64,000 bases of DNA from Pseudomonas ekonensis. Its GTDB lineage: Bacteria; Pseudomonadota; Gammaproteobacteria; Pseudomonadales; Pseudomonadaceae. The stretch covers positions 1,564,001 to 1,628,000 of the forward strand of contig NZ_JAHSTS010000001.1 of assembly GCF_019145435.1 (NCBI RefSeq), read 5' to 3'. The notes under the pieces were generated by a model, which saw only the letters and a program-made list of their open reading frames with translations, did not search any database and was not told the DNA's origin. Numbering within the stretch: the stretch's first letter is position 1; every line of letters begins with the position of its first letter. The position numbers were made by a program, and so were the translations under genes. Below, in pieces: positions 29,736 to 43,361 of this stretch.

Positions 29736-31194
29736 GACCTTGCGCAGCGGCGTGACGCTGCTGCTGTCGGCGATGATCCTCGCCGGCTGCGCCAACTACA
29801 GCGGCCTCGAGACTGAAGGCGTGCGCCTGGACGCCAAAAGCCTGAAGGCCGGGCAGTCCCTTGACGGCGTGCCCCTGTCGCCCGCCGCCTGGCCCAAGAG
29901 CGACTGGTGGACAAGCCTCGGCGATCCGCAGCTCGACGGCCTGATCCGCGAAGCCCTGCGCGACAGCCCGGACATGCAGATCGCCGAAGCCCGCGCCCAC
30001 CAGGCCAGCGCCGCCGCCTTCGCCGCCGACGCCGAACGCTACCCGACCCTCGACGCCAGCGCCGGCGTCAGCCGTTCGCGCCTGGCCCGCGACCAGGATC
30101 CGCGCGGGCAGGGCGGGGCGTACTCCACCGTGCGCAACGTCAGCGCCGGCTTCAACTACAACTTCGACCTGTGGGGCGGTCAGCGCGATGCGTGGGAAGC
30201 GGCCCTGGGCCAGGCCCGCGCCGCCGAAGTCGACCGCCAGGCCGCGCAACTGACCTTGGCCGCCGACGTGGCCCGGGCCTACAGCGACCTGGGCCAGGCG
30301 CACATCGTCCACGACCTGGCCAGCGAAGACCTCAAACGCACCCGGCAGATGCTCGACCTGAGCGAGCGGCGCCTGCGTTCCGGCATCGACAGCCAGTACC
30401 AGCTGCAGCAGACCCAAAGCCTGGAGGCCAGCTCCGAAGCCAGCCTGGTCGACGCGGAAAAACGCCTGAACAGCGCCAGGATCGCCCTGGCCGTGCTGCT
30501 CGGCAAAGGCCCGGACCGCGGCAACGAAATCCCCCGGCCGAACGTCCTCAAGGCCAGCGCCGTGGCGCTGCCGTCGGTGCTGCCGGCCGAACTGCTCGGC
30601 CGTCGCCCGGACCTGGTGGCCGCGCGCTGGCGCGTGGAGGCCGCGGGCAAGGACATCGCTTCGGCCAAGACCCGCTTCTACCCCAACCTGAACCTGACGG
30701 CCGCCGCCGGCGCCGAATCCTTGCTGGGCGACGCGATGTTCGGTTCCGCCAGCCGCTTCTTCAACATCGCGCCGACCCTGTCCGTGCCGATCTTCGACGG
30801 CGGACGCCTGCGGGCCAACCTCGACGCCAAGGACGCCGATTACGACCTGGCGGTGGCCCAGTACAACAAAAGCCTGGTGAAAGCATTGGGCGATGTCAGC
30901 GACAGCCTCAACCAGTTGCGTGACATCGGCCGGCAGATCGCTGCCCAGCAGCACGCGACCGAGATCGCCCAGGAGTCCTACAACACCGTCGTCCAGCGTT
31001 ACGGTTCCGGCATCGGCAACTACCTGGACGTGCTCAGCATCGAGCAGCAACTGCTGCAGGCCCAGCGTCAGCTGGCCAGCCTCAATGCCGAGCAGATCGA
31101 CCTGTCGATTCAACTGATGCAAGCGCTGGGCGGCGGCTTCCAGGGTGACACCCTGAGCGCAGCCAACGCCGTTCCAGCCACGCGGCACAACTAA
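29725..31194 (+). CDS. Outer-membrane efflux lipoprotein (OprM/NodT family)
   Basis: 489 residues. A lipoprotein signal peptide ends in LAGC (MSGKTLRSGVTLLLSAMILAGCANYSG), so the cysteine is probably lipidated. Two TolC-like halves follow; the NodT pattern is seen in LLGRRPDLVAARWRVEAAGKDIASAKTRFYPNLNLTAAAG and VFGSASRFFNIAPTLSVPIFDGGRLRANL. It forms the trimeric exit duct of the EmrAB-type pump encoded downstream. The ATG at 29725 lies inside the end of the MarR gene. Confidence 0.92.
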   Translation: MSGKTLRSGVTLLLSAMILAGCANYSGLETEGVRLDAKSLKAGQSLDGVPLSPAAWPKSDWWTSLGDPQLDGLIREALRDSPDMQIAEARAHQASAAAFAADAERYPTLDASAGVSRSRLARDQDPRGQGGAYSTVRNVSAGFNYNFDLWGGQRDAWEAALGQARAAEVDRQAAQLTLAADVARAYSDLGQAHIVHDLASEDLKRTRQMLDLSERRLRSGIDSQYQLQQTQSLEASSEASLVDAEKRLNSARIALAVLLGKGPDRGNEIPRPNVLKASAVALPSVLPAELLGRRPDLVAARWRVEAAGKDIASAKTRFYPNLNLTAAAGAESLLGDAMFGSASRFFNIAPTLSVPIFDGGRLRANLDAKDADYDLAVAQYNKSLVKALGDVSDSLNQLRDIGRQIAAQQHATEIAQESYNTVVQRYGSGIGNYLDVLSIEQQLLQAQRQLASLNAEQIDLSIQLMQALGGGFQGDTLSAANAVPATRHN

Positions 31195-31209
31195 TTCAAG
31201 GTACTTGCC

Positions 31210-32412
31210 ATGGCCACTGCGCAAAACACTCAAGCTCAAGACAACACTCAAGACACTGGCAACCCGCGCAAGCGCAAGGCGATGCTGGCGGGCCTGGCCA
31301 TCGCGGTCGCCGTCGCCTGCGCCGGCGTCTGGGGCTATCACCAGTTCTACGGCCGCTTCAGCGAAAGCACCGACGACGCCTACGTCAACGGCAACGTGGT
31401 CGAGATCACGCCGCTGGTGACCGGCACCGTGGTCAGCATCGGCGCCGACGACGGTGACCTGGTGCACGAAGGCCAGGTGCTGGTGAACTTCGACCCGAAC
31501 GACGCCGAAGTCGGCCTGCAGAGCGCCCAGGCCAAACTGGCCCGCACCGTGCGCCAGGTGCGCGGCCTGTACAGCAACGTCGACGGCATGAAGGCCCAGG
31601 TCAATGCCCAGCAGGCCGAAGTGCAGAAGGCCCAGGACAACTTCAACCGCCGCAGGAACCTCGCCGCCGGCGGGGCGATCTCCCAGGAAGAACTGTCCCA
31701 CGCCCGCGACGACCTGACCTCGGCGCAGAACGCCCTGGCCAACGCCAAACAGCAACTGAAGACCACCAGTGCGCTGGTCGATGACACCGTGGTGTCGTCG
31801 CACCCGGACGTGATGGCCGCCGCCGCCGAACTGCGTCAGGCCTACCTGAACAACGCGCGCAGCACGCTGATCGCGCCGGTCACAGGTTACGTCGCCAAGC
31901 GCACCGTGCAGCTGGGCCAACGCGTGCAGCCGGGCACCGCGCTGATGGCGGTGATCCCGCTGGATCAACTGTGGATCGACGCCAACTTCAAGGAAACCCA
32001 GTTGCGTGACATGCGCATCGGCCAGCCCGTGGAGATCGAGTCGGACATCTACGGCAGCGACGTGAAGTACAGCGGCACTGTGGACAGCCTCGGCGCCGGC
32101 ACCGGCAGCGCGTTCGCCCTGCTGCCGGCGCAGAACGCCACCGGCAACTGGATCAAGATCGTCCAGCGCGTGCCGGTGCGCATCCACATCAACGCCGAGG
32201 AACTGGCCAAGCATCCGCTGCGCGTGGGCCTGTCGACCAACGTCGAGGTCAACCTGCACGACCAGAGCGGCCCGGTGCTGGCCCAGCAGCCGCCGCAGAA
32301 GGCGTCGTTCACCACCCGCGTGTATGACCGCCAACTGTCCGAGGCCGACGCGATGATCACCCAGTTGATCCATGACAACAGCGCCGCCGTCAGCAAGACC
32401 GCGCAACGCTGA
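31210..32412 (+). CDS. emrA: EmrA-like HlyD-family periplasmic adaptor
   Basis: 400 residues. One membrane helix at about 25-45 (AMLAGLAIAVAVACAGVWGY), a biotinyl/lipoyl-like segment (STDDAYVNGNVVEITPLVTGTVVSIGADDGDLVHEGQVLV), a coiled-coil hairpin at about 100-200 (VNAQQAEVQKAQDNFNRRRNLAAGGAISQEELSHARDDL), and beta-barrel domains with LIAPVTGYVAKRTVQLGQRVQPGTALMAVIP. It links the inner pump to the outer-membrane duct. It follows the outer-membrane gene by 15 bases, but a 190-base gap with a repeat separates it from emrB. Confidence 0.92.
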   Translation: MATAQNTQAQDNTQDTGNPRKRKAMLAGLAIAVAVACAGVWGYHQFYGRFSESTDDAYVNGNVVEITPLVTGTVVSIGADDGDLVHEGQVLVNFDPNDAEVGLQSAQAKLARTVRQVRGLYSNVDGMKAQVNAQQAEVQKAQDNFNRRRNLAAGGAISQEELSHARDDLTSAQNALANAKQQLKTTSALVDDTVVSSHPDVMAAAAELRQAYLNNARSTLIAPVTGYVAKRTVQLGQRVQPGTALMAVIPLDQLWIDANFKETQLRDMRIGQPVEIESDIYGSDVKYSGTVDSLGAGTGSAFALLPAQNATGNWIKIVQRVPVRIHINAEELAKHPLRVGLSTNVEVNLHDQSGPVLAQQPPQKASFTTRVYDRQLSEADAMITQLIHDNSAAVSKTAQR

Positions 32413-32414
32413 CA

Positions 32415-32530
32415 CCCTCCCTGTGGGGGCATGTTGTGGTGAGCGAGCCGGGCGCGCAGCGGCCCCAAACGATTGCGGCTGCTTCGCAGCCGAGCGGGAC
32501 GGTGCGGCGATCCGACAAGCTCCCTCGCCA
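32415..32530. repeat. Dispersed intergenic repeat between emrA and emrB
   Basis: On the minus strand it begins TGGCGAGGGAGCTTG and contains GGCTGCGAAGCAGCCGCAA, the inverted relative of the stretch at 13845-13980. It fills the operon gap; no gene is seen. Confidence 0.5.
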
Positions 32531-32602
32531 CTGAAAACGCTCTCGCCAGGGCGGCTGCGCCTGTGACGGGCGCAGCGACAATCAGGTTTCCAAGGATCCG
32601 CG

Positions 32603-34132
32603 ATGAGCAATAACGCCTCTTTTGCGCCGCCCAGCCTGGTGCTCAGCACCATCGGCCTGTCGCTGGCGACCTTCATGCAAGTGCTCGACACCACGATCGC
32701 CAACGTGGCGCTGCCGACCATTTCCGGCAACCTCGGCGTGAGTTCGGAGCAGGGCACCTGGGTCATCACCTCGTTTGCCGTGAGCAACGCCATCGCGCTG
32801 CCGCTCACCGGCTGGCTGAGCCGGCGTTTCGGCGAGGTGAAGCTGTTCCTGTGGGCGACGATGCTGTTCGTGCTGGCCTCGTTCCTGTGCGGCATTTCCA
32901 CGTCGATGCCGGAACTGATCGGCTTCCGTGTCCTGCAAGGGCTGGTGGCCGGTCCCCTGTACCCGATGACCCAGACCCTGCTGATCGCGGTCTACCCGCC
33001 GGCCAGGCGCGGCATGGCCCTGGCGCTGCTGGCGATGGTCACGGTGGTGGCGCCGATCGCCGGCCCCATCCTCGGCGGCTGGATCACCGACAGCTACAGT
33101 TGGCCGTGGATCTTCTTCATCAACGTGCCCATCGGGATCTTCGCGGTGATGGTGGTGCGCCAGCAACTGGCCAAGCGGCCGGTGGTCACCAGCCGTCAGC
33201 CGATGGACTACGTGGGGCTGATCTCATTGATCATCGGCGTCGGCGCGTTGCAGGTGATCCTCGACAAGGGCAATGACCTGGACTGGTTCGAGTCGAGCTT
33301 CATCATCATCGGCGCGGCGATCTCGGTGGTGGCGCTGGCGGTGTTCGTGATCTGGGAAATGACCGACCGGCACCCGGTGGTCAACCTGCGCCTGTTCTCG
33401 CACCGCAACTTCCGCATCGGCACCCTGGTGCTGGTGCTGGGCTACGCCGGGTTCTTCGGCATCAACCTGATCCTGCCGCAGTGGCTGCAGACCCAGATGG
33501 GCTACACCGCCACCTGGGCCGGGCTGGCGGTGGCGCCGATCGGCATTTTGCCGGTGGTGCTGTCGCCGTTCGTCGGCAAGTACGCGCACAAGTTCGACCT
33601 GCGCCTGCTGGCGGGGCTGGCGTTCCTGGCGATCGGCCTGAGCTGCTTCATGCGCGCCGAGTTCACCAACGAGGTGGACTTCCAGCACGTCGCCCTGGTG
33701 CAGCTGTTCATGGGCATCGGCGTGGCGCTGTTCTTCATGCCGACCCTGAGCATCCTGATGTCCGACCTGCCGCCGCACCAGATCGCCGACGGAGCGGGGC
33801 TGGCGACGTTCCTGCGTACCCTGGGCGGCAGCTTTGCGGCGTCGCTGACCACCTGGATCTGGATCCGCCGCGCCGACCAGCACCATGCCTACATGAGCGA
33901 AAGCATCAGCACCTACGAGCCGGCCACCCGGGAGGCGCTGAACAGCCTGGGCGGGGCGGGCAACCCGGCGTATGCGCAGCTGGACCATGTGCTGACCGGC
34001 CAGGCCTACATGCTCTCCACCGTGGACTACTTCACGCTGCTGGGGTGGGGGTTCATGGCGCTGATCCTGATCGTGTGGCTGGCCAAGCCGCCGTTCGCCG
34101 CGAAGGCGGGGCCGGAGGCCAGCGGTCACTGA
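32603..34132 (+). CDS. emrB: EmrB-like drug:H+ antiporter (DHA2 MFS family)
   Basis: 509 residues with 14 predicted membrane helices. DHA2 motifs: LATFMQVLDTTIANVALPTISGNLG in helix 1 with the conserved Asp, GWLSRRFGEVKLFL (loop 2-3 motif), and VAPIAGPILGGWITDSYSWPWIFFINVPIG in helix 5. AAGGATC stands before the ATG. It exports hydrophobic compounds using the proton gradient, through the EmrA adaptor and the outer-membrane factor. Last gene of the MarR-controlled operon. Confidence 0.94.
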   Translation: MSNNASFAPPSLVLSTIGLSLATFMQVLDTTIANVALPTISGNLGVSSEQGTWVITSFAVSNAIALPLTGWLSRRFGEVKLFLWATMLFVLASFLCGISTSMPELIGFRVLQGLVAGPLYPMTQTLLIAVYPPARRGMALALLAMVTVVAPIAGPILGGWITDSYSWPWIFFINVPIGIFAVMVVRQQLAKRPVVTSRQPMDYVGLISLIIGVGALQVILDKGNDLDWFESSFIIIGAAISVVALAVFVIWEMTDRHPVVNLRLFSHRNFRIGTLVLVLGYAGFFGINLILPQWLQTQMGYTATWAGLAVAPIGILPVVLSPFVGKYAHKFDLRLLAGLAFLAIGLSCFMRAEFTNEVDFQHVALVQLFMGIGVALFFMPTLSILMSDLPPHQIADGAGLATFLRTLGGSFAASLTTWIWIRRADQHHAYMSESISTYEPATREALNSLGGAGNPAYAQLDHVLTGQAYMLSTVDYFTLLGWGFMALILIVWLAKPPFAAKAGPEASGH

Positions 34133-34149
34133 TGGGTACCACGATCCAA

Positions 34150-34241
34150 CTGTAGGAGCGAGCCTGCTCGCGATAGCTGACGGTCTCTCAACATTTACAT
34201 TGACTGACACTCCGCCATCGCGAGCAGGCTCGCTCCTACAG
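34150..34241. repeat. Inverted pair of REP hairpins after emrB
   Basis: CTGTAGGAGCGAGCCTGCTC at the left and GAGCAGGCTCGCTCCTACAG at the right, an exact inverted pair. It lies between convergent emrB and lpxH and may act as a terminator for both. Confidence 0.9.
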
Positions 34242-34259
34242 AAGTTTTGTATTTGAGCT

Positions 34260-35012
34260 TTAGGTTGCGGGGGCCGGAAGGGCCGGCGGCGGGGCGAAAT
34301 CGAACGGCGCCAGCGCAAAGCCGTTGTCGTCCACCTGCAACGCCCAGCCCTGGCGGTCCCAGTCCCCCAGCACGATCCGCTTGGCGGCCTGGTCGCCCAA
34401 TTGCAGCTTATGGATGGCCGGGCGATGGGTATGTCCGTGAACCAGGGTTTTCACGCCGTATTCCTGCATGATCCGCGGAATTTCCTCCGGCGTGACATCG
34501 ACGATGTCATTGGCCTTCATCCGCGTCTGCGCACGGCTTTCGCTGCGCAGCTTGCGCGCCAGCTTGTGCCGCGTGCCCAGGGGCAGGTGGCGCAGGATGA
34601 ACAGGGTGACGGGGTTGCGCAGGTAACGGCGCAGCTTCATGTAGGCTTCGTCGCGGGTGCACAGGCTGTCGCCGTGCATCAGCAGGACGGGTTCGCCGTT
34701 GAGCGGCACGACACTCGGATCCTTCAGCAGCGTGCAGCCGGCCTCTTTGCAGAAGGCCTGGCCGAGCAGGAAGTCGCGGTTGCCGTGCATCAGAAAGATC
34801 GCGGTGCCGCTGTCGCTCAGTTCGCGCAGGGCCCGGCAGATGGAACGCTGGAACGGGGTCATGGCATCGTCGCCGATCCAGGCCTCGAAAAAGTCGCCCA
34901 GGATGTACAGCGCACTGGCCGAGCGGGCGCGCCCGGCGAGCAAATCCAGAAACGCCCGGGTGATGTCCGGGCGCTCCTCTTCCAGATGCAAGTCTGAAAT
35001 CAGCAGTATCAC
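34260..35012 (-). CDS. lpxH: UDP-2,3-diacylglucosamine hydrolase
   Basis: 250 residues, starting with GTG in a 4-base overlap with ppiB. Metallophosphoesterase motifs in order: [35 protein letters not shown], and [10 protein letters not shown], giving the two-metal site of LpxH. It makes lipid X from UDP-2,3-diacylglucosamine in lipid A synthesis, at the inner face of the inner membrane. The pairing with ppiB beside glnS and cysS is usual for Pseudomonas. Confidence 0.95.
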   Translation of the reverse strand: MILLISDLHLEEERPDITRAFLDLLAGRARSASALYILGDFFEAWIGDDAMTPFQRSICRALRELSDSGTAIFLMHGNRDFLLGQAFCKEAGCTLLKDPSVVPLNGEPVLLMHGDSLCTRDEAYMKLRRYLRNPVTLFILRHLPLGTRHKLARKLRSESRAQTRMKANDIVDVTPEEIPRIMQEYGVKTLVHGHTHRPAIHKLQLGDQAAKRIVLGDWDRQGWALQVDDNGFALAPFDFAPPPALPAPAT

Positions 35013-35515
35013 GCTTCGATGATCTCGGCTTTCTCGATGATCACGTCGTCTTTCGGCACGTCCTGGTGGCCGGCCTTGGAAGTGGTGGATACGCCTTCGA
35101 TCTTGTCGACCACGTCGGTGCCTTCAACCACTTTGCCGAACACAGCGTAGCCCCAGCCCTGAACGGTCTTGCCGGTGTGGTTGAGGAAACCGTTGTCGGA
35201 GGCGTTGATGAAGAACTGCGCCGAAGCCGAATGCGGCTCCATGGTGCGGGCCATGGCGATGGTGTACTTGTCGTTCTTCAGGCCGTTGTCGGCTTCGTTC
35301 TGGATGCTCGGGCTCTTGTCTTTCTTTTCCTGCATGCCCGGCTCGAAACCGCCGCCCTGGATCATGAAGCCTTTGATGACGCGGTGGAACACGACGTTTT
35401 CGTAGTGACCTTTCTTAACGTATTCGATGAAGTTGGCCACGGTGAGCGGGGCCTTTTCAGCGTTCAGTTCGATGACGATGTCACCGTGGTTGGTGGTCAG
35501 TTTGACTTGAGTCAT
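35009..35515 (-). CDS. ppiB: Peptidyl-prolyl cis-trans isomerase B (cyclophilin)
   Basis: 168 residues, no signal peptide, so cytoplasmic. Cyclophilin motifs: [15 protein letters not shown] with the catalytic Arg, SASAQFFIN, and [11 protein letters not shown]. It speeds proline isomerisation in folding proteins. It lies first in a two-gene unit with lpxH, divergent from glnS. Confidence 0.95.
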   Translation of the reverse strand: MTQVKLTTNHGDIVIELNAEKAPLTVANFIEYVKKGHYENVVFHRVIKGFMIQGGGFEPGMQEKKDKSPSIQNEADNGLKNDKYTIAMARTMEPHSASAQFFINASDNGFLNHTGKTVQGWGYAVFGKVVEGTDVVDKIEGVSTTSKAGHQDVPKDDVIIEKAEIIEA

Positions 35516-35768
35516 GATCGCTACTCTTTATGAGGAATTCGTGGTTTTGGGACATTCGGCCCCGCCACCGGTTCAGCCGGTTTCGGCCAAGGTGCGCAGT
35601 TTAGCGTGACGGGCGCGAATTTCGAGGCTGTTTTTCGCAGGCCTGCGATTAAATGCGTTCCTTTTGTAAGGCCTGCTCTGTCAGGGCCTTGACGGCATCG
35701 GCTATGATAGCGGCTTTGTTTTGTCTGGCCCCCTCACGGCGGCCGCGCACATGTACGTCAAGGATCCT

Positions 35769-37466
<1,698 letters not shown>

Positions 37467-37484
37467 TTCAGTCAAGGAACTAAC

Positions 37485-38867
37485 GTGCTTACGATCTACA
37501 ACACGCTCACCAAGAGCAAAGAAGCCTTCAAGCCGCTGGACGGCAACAAGGTGCGCATGTACGTGTGCGGCATGACCGTGTACGACTTCTGCCACCTGGG
37601 CCACGGCCGCAGCATGGTCGCGTTCGACCTGGTGACCCGCTGGCTGCGGTTCAGCGGCTACGACCTGACCTACGTGCGCAACATCACCGACATCGACGAC
37701 AAGATCATCAACCGGGCCAACGAGAACGGCGAGTCGTTCGAAGCGCTGACCGAACGCATGATCGCGGCGATGCACGAGGACGAGGCGCGCCTGAACATCC
37801 TCAAGCCGGACATGGAGCCGCGTGCCACCGACCACATCCCGGGCATGCACGCGATGATCCAGACCCTGATCGACAAGGGCTACGCCTACGCGCCGGGCAA
37901 CGGCGACGTGTACTACCGCGTCGGCAAGTTCATGGGCTACGGCAAGCTGTCGCGCAAGAAGATCGAAGACCTGCGCATCGGTGCGCGGATCGAGGTCGAC
38001 GAGGCCAAGCAGGATCCGCTGGACTTCGTGCTGTGGAAAGCGGCCAAGCCGGGCGAGCCGAGCTGGGAATCGCCGTGGGGCGCCGGGCGTCCGGGCTGGC
38101 ACATCGAGTGCTCGGTGATGTCCACCTGCTGCCTGGGCGAGACCTTCGACATCCACGGCGGCGGCAGCGACCTGGAGTTCCCGCACCACGAGAACGAGAT
38201 CGCCCAGAGCGAGGCGGCCACCGGCAAGACCTACGCCAACGCGTGGATGCACTGCGGCATGATCCGCATCAATGGCGAGAAGATGTCCAAGTCCTTGAAC
38301 AACTTCTTCACCATCCGCGACGTGCTCGACAAGTACCACCCGGAAGTCGTGCGTTACCTGCTGGTGTCGAGCCACTACCGCAGCGCGATCAACTATTCGG
38401 AAGACAACCTCAAGGACGCCAAGGGCGCCCTGGAGCGTTTCTACCATGCGTTGAAAGGCCTGCCGACCGTGGCGCCGGCCGGAGGCGAGGCGTTCGTCGA
38501 GCGCTTCACCACGGTGATGAACGACGACTTCGGCACGCCGGAAGCCTGCGCGGTGCTGTTCGAGATGGTGCGCGAGATCAACCGCCTGCGCGAAAGCGAC
38601 CTCGACGCGGCGGCCGGTCTGGCGGCGCGCCTGAAGGAACTGGCCAGTGTGCTGGGCGTGCTGCAACTGGAGGCCGACGACTTCCTGCAGGCCGGCGCCG
38701 AAGGGCGTGTCGATGCGGCCGAGGTCGAAGCGCTGATCGCTGCGCGCCTGGCGGCACGGGCCGGCAAGGACTGGGCCGAATCCGACCGCATCCGCGACCA
38801 GCTCACCGCCATGGGCGTGGTGCTGGAAGACGGCAAGGGCGGCACGACCTGGCGTCTGGCTGACTGA
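37485..38867 (+). CDS. cysS: Cysteinyl-tRNA synthetase
   Basis: 460 residues, GTG start with AAGGAAC about 5 bases before. HIGH-type motif [10 protein letters not shown] follows the zinc cysteine of [16 protein letters not shown] and [20 protein letters not shown] complete the active site; KMSKS is exact ([12 protein letters not shown]). It charges tRNA-Cys. A strong terminator follows at 38885. Confidence 0.97.
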   Translation: MLTIYNTLTKSKEAFKPLDGNKVRMYVCGMTVYDFCHLGHGRSMVAFDLVTRWLRFSGYDLTYVRNITDIDDKIINRANENGESFEALTERMIAAMHEDEARLNILKPDMEPRATDHIPGMHAMIQTLIDKGYAYAPGNGDVYYRVGKFMGYGKLSRKKIEDLRIGARIEVDEAKQDPLDFVLWKAAKPGEPSWESPWGAGRPGWHIECSVMSTCCLGETFDIHGGGSDLEFPHHENEIAQSEAATGKTYANAWMHCGMIRINGEKMSKSLNNFFTIRDVLDKYHPEVVRYLLVSSHYRSAINYSEDNLKDAKGALERFYHALKGLPTVAPAGGEAFVERFTTVMNDDFGTPEACAVLFEMVREINRLRESDLDAAAGLAARLKELASVLGVLQLEADDFLQAGAEGRVDAAEVEALIAARLAARAGKDWAESDRIRDQLTAMGVVLEDGKGGTTWRLAD

Positions 38868-38884
38868 TTGCCGTTGCTTGCCGC

Positions 38885-38921
38885 AAAACAAAACCCGCCT
38901 TGTGCGGGTTTTGTTTTTTTT
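38885..38921 (+). terminator. Terminator of glnS-cysS
   Basis: Stem AAAACCCGC / GCGGGTTTT with loop CTTGT, followed by GTTTTTTTT. Confidence 0.93.
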
Positions 38922-38956
38922 GCTGCCTCAGGATCCTGAGGCGACCGGGCTGACGC

Positions 38957-39048
38957 TATCGCTGGCAAGCCAGCTCCCACAGGTTTTACAGGTGTTCATC
39001 AGTTTGCGTACGGCTCAATACCCTGTGGGAGCCGGCTTGCCAGCGATG
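38957..39048. repeat. Inverted pair of REP hairpins
   Basis: ATCGCTGGCAAGCCAGCTCC at the left and GGAGCCGGCTTGCCAGCGAT at the right, inverted copies 45 bases apart, of the CTGGCAAGCCAG variant. Confidence 0.85.
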
Positions 39049-39068
39049 AGGCCCTACCAGCCACCTTG

Positions 39069-40901
39069 TTAGTCAGCCTGGCGCAACCGCTTGTACAGGG
39101 TGTTGCGGCTGACCCCCAACCGCCGCGCCAGATGGGAAATGTTGCCCCCGGCCGCCAGCAGTTCCCGGTTCAGCGCCTCGGCATCGTTCAGGTCGATCCC
39201 CAGCGGCGCCATCGTCTCCACCGGCTCCATGTCCAGATCGACAAAAAAATCATCCGGCAAATGTTCGGGCCGCACCGGCTGATCTTCGGCCATGGCCAGC
39301 GCCACCTGCATCACGCTGCTGACCTGGCGCAGGTTTCCGGGCCATGGATGACGGCCGAACAATTGCAGCACCTCCTGGCTTAACCCGGCCCATTGCGTGG
39401 GTTCGCGATGCTGCTCCCACAACCGTTTGAACAGCGCTTCTTTATCGCTGCGCTCCCGCAAGGGCGGCAGTTCCAGGGTCAGGCCGCCGATGCGGTAATA
39501 CAGGTCTTCGCGAAAGCGCCCCAACTGCACCTGTTCGCGCAACGAGCGGTTGGTGGCGGAGATGATCCGCAAGTCCACCGCAAACAGCTCGCTGCTGCCC
39601 ACCGGCTGCACGCAACGCTCCTGCAGCACCCGCAGCAGGCGGGCCTGGGTCGGCAGGGGCATGTCGCCGATCTCGTCGAGGAACAGGGTGCCTTTGTCGG
39701 CCTTGCGGATCAGGCCGATGCTGCCTTTCTGGTTGGCGCCGGTGAACGCGCCCTTTTCGTAGCCGAACAGTTCGGACTCCACCAGTTCGGCGGGGATCGC
39801 CGCGCAGTTGACGGCGATGAACGCCTGTTTGCTGCGGGAGCTGGCCTGGTGCAAGGCCTTGACGAAGACTTCCTTGCCGACGCCGGTCTCGCCGTGGATC
39901 AGCAGCGGAATGTCTTTCTCCAGCAGGCGTTCGGCCTGGCGCACGGCCTTTTCCACGCGGCTGTCGCCGAAGTGCAGGGTGCCCAGGCTGACGGCGGCGG
40001 GCGCAGCCGCCTTCGGTTCGGCGAACACCCGTGGCTGGACGAGCGCCTGTTTCGGCCGTCTCAGCAGGCACTGGAAGCGGTTGCGCCCCGCGGTCTGCAA
40101 GGCGAACGGCAGGCCGTCGGGCTGGTTGATCAGCTCCAGCAGCGACACCTGGAACAGGCTTTCGACGCTCACCCGCGACAGGCGCAGGCCCAGCAGGTTG
40201 TCGGCCCGGCGGTTGGCCGACAACACCTGGCCGCTTTCGTCGAAGATCAAAAGCCCCGCCCACTGGCTGTCGAGGTTGTTCAGCCCGGTGTTGAAGGTCA
40301 GTTCGAAGTGCTGGCCGCGGAACAGGTTGAGGATCAGCCGGTTTTCCACGGTCTGGCTCATCATCTTGACCATGCCCAGGGTGTGGGAGGGCGGCAGGTA
40401 GCTGTCGCTGGAGACGTCCAGCACCGCGATCACCTTGCGCTCGGCGTCGAAGATCGGCGCGGCTGAGCCGGTCATGAAGCGGTTGGCCTTGAGGAAATGC
40501 TCGTCGTGCTCGATGTGCACCGCCTGCTCGCAGGCCAGGGCCGTGCCGATGGCGTTGGTGCCGCTGGAGCGCTCCATCCAGCTGGCGCCGACCTGGAACC
40601 CCCGGGCCAGGCTCGGCTCGATGAAGCGCTGGGTGCCCCAGGACGTCAGCACCTGGCCCTGGTTGTCGGCGAGCATGATCAGGCAGTTGGAGTTGCTCAG
40701 GATGTTCTCGTAGTAGGGCAGCACTTCCTGGTGGGTGGTCTGCACCAGCGAGTGGTGGCTGTCGAGCAGGCGGGCGATGCCGGCGGCGGGCAGTTGGTCG
40801 AACGCCGGGACGCTCTGATGGCTCAGGCCGTAGGCGCGGCAGCGGGACCAGGAGGTCTGGACGATGGCGTCATGAGACAGCGGCGGGGCGGGTGCGGCCA
40901 T
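39069..40901 (-). CDS. Sigma-54-dependent activator (AcoR-like, GAF-AAA-Fis)
   Basis: 610 residues. N-terminal GAF-like sensor (about 60-200) and PAS-like part (about 210-290); AAA+ domain at about 310-550 with Walker A GETGVGKEVF, the sigma-54 contact loop YEKGAFTGANQKG, and Walker B GTLFLDEIGDM; C-terminal Fis-type helix-turn-helix (AAGGNISHLARRLGVSRNTLYKRL). It has no receiver domain, so it probably senses a small molecule directly. Divergent from the ABC importer, whose start carries a sigma-54 promoter and repeated TGTTCA boxes: this protein is the evident activator. Confidence 0.92.
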   Translation of the reverse strand: MAAPAPPLSHDAIVQTSWSRCRAYGLSHQSVPAFDQLPAAGIARLLDSHHSLVQTTHQEVLPYYENILSNSNCLIMLADNQGQVLTSWGTQRFIEPSLARGFQVGASWMERSSGTNAIGTALACEQAVHIEHDEHFLKANRFMTGSAAPIFDAERKVIAVLDVSSDSYLPPSHTLGMVKMMSQTVENRLILNLFRGQHFELTFNTGLNNLDSQWAGLLIFDESGQVLSANRRADNLLGLRLSRVSVESLFQVSLLELINQPDGLPFALQTAGRNRFQCLLRRPKQALVQPRVFAEPKAAAPAAVSLGTLHFGDSRVEKAVRQAERLLEKDIPLLIHGETGVGKEVFVKALHQASSRSKQAFIAVNCAAIPAELVESELFGYEKGAFTGANQKGSIGLIRKADKGTLFLDEIGDMPLPTQARLLRVLQERCVQPVGSSELFAVDLRIISATNRSLREQVQLGRFREDLYYRIGGLTLELPPLRERSDKEALFKRLWEQHREPTQWAGLSQEVLQLFGRHPWPGNLRQVSSVMQVALAMAEDQPVRPEHLPDDFFVDLDMEPVETMAPLGIDLNDAEALNRELLAAGGNISHLARRLGVSRNTLYKRLRQAD

Positions 40902-40979
40902 GGCGGTCAGCCTCCGGATGCAGCGTTCTTATTGTTGTTATGGGGCCCATGGAACCGGGCGAAAGCCTCGGTAGAGTGT

Positions 40980-41037
40980 TGTTCACATGTGTTCATTGTC
41001 AATCGCCGAACTGTTCAAATGTGTTCAGCAATGAACA
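40980..41037. promoter_or_regulatory. Upstream activator sites (TGTTCA repeats)
   Basis: TGTTCA at 40980, 40990, 41012 and 41022, and its inverse TGAACA at 41032. Neighbouring boxes step by 10 bases and the two groups are 32 bases apart, so all lie on one face of the helix. TGTTCA-GCAA-TGAACA (41022-41037) is a perfect palindrome. Likely binding sites of the sigma-54 activator. Confidence 0.75.
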
Positions 41038-41091
41038 GGGTTTGTCGGCGATTTCGGTGATTTTCGCGACAAATCAACGGCTTGGGATTTC

Positions 41092-41107
41092 TGGCACGAA
41101 TGTCGCT
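41092..41107 (+). promoter_or_regulatory. Sigma-54 promoter of the ABC importer operon
   Basis: TGGCACGAATGTCGCT, with GG (41093) and GC (41105) 12 bases apart, close to the TGGCACG-N4-TTGCT consensus. Expected start near 41118, 34 bases before the first gene. Confidence 0.88.
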
Positions 41108-41151
41108 CTGCTGCACACGCCACAGGACTCCAACAATAAAAAGGCCGAGCC

Positions 41152-43357
<2,206 letters not shown>

Positions 43358-43361
<4 letters not shown>

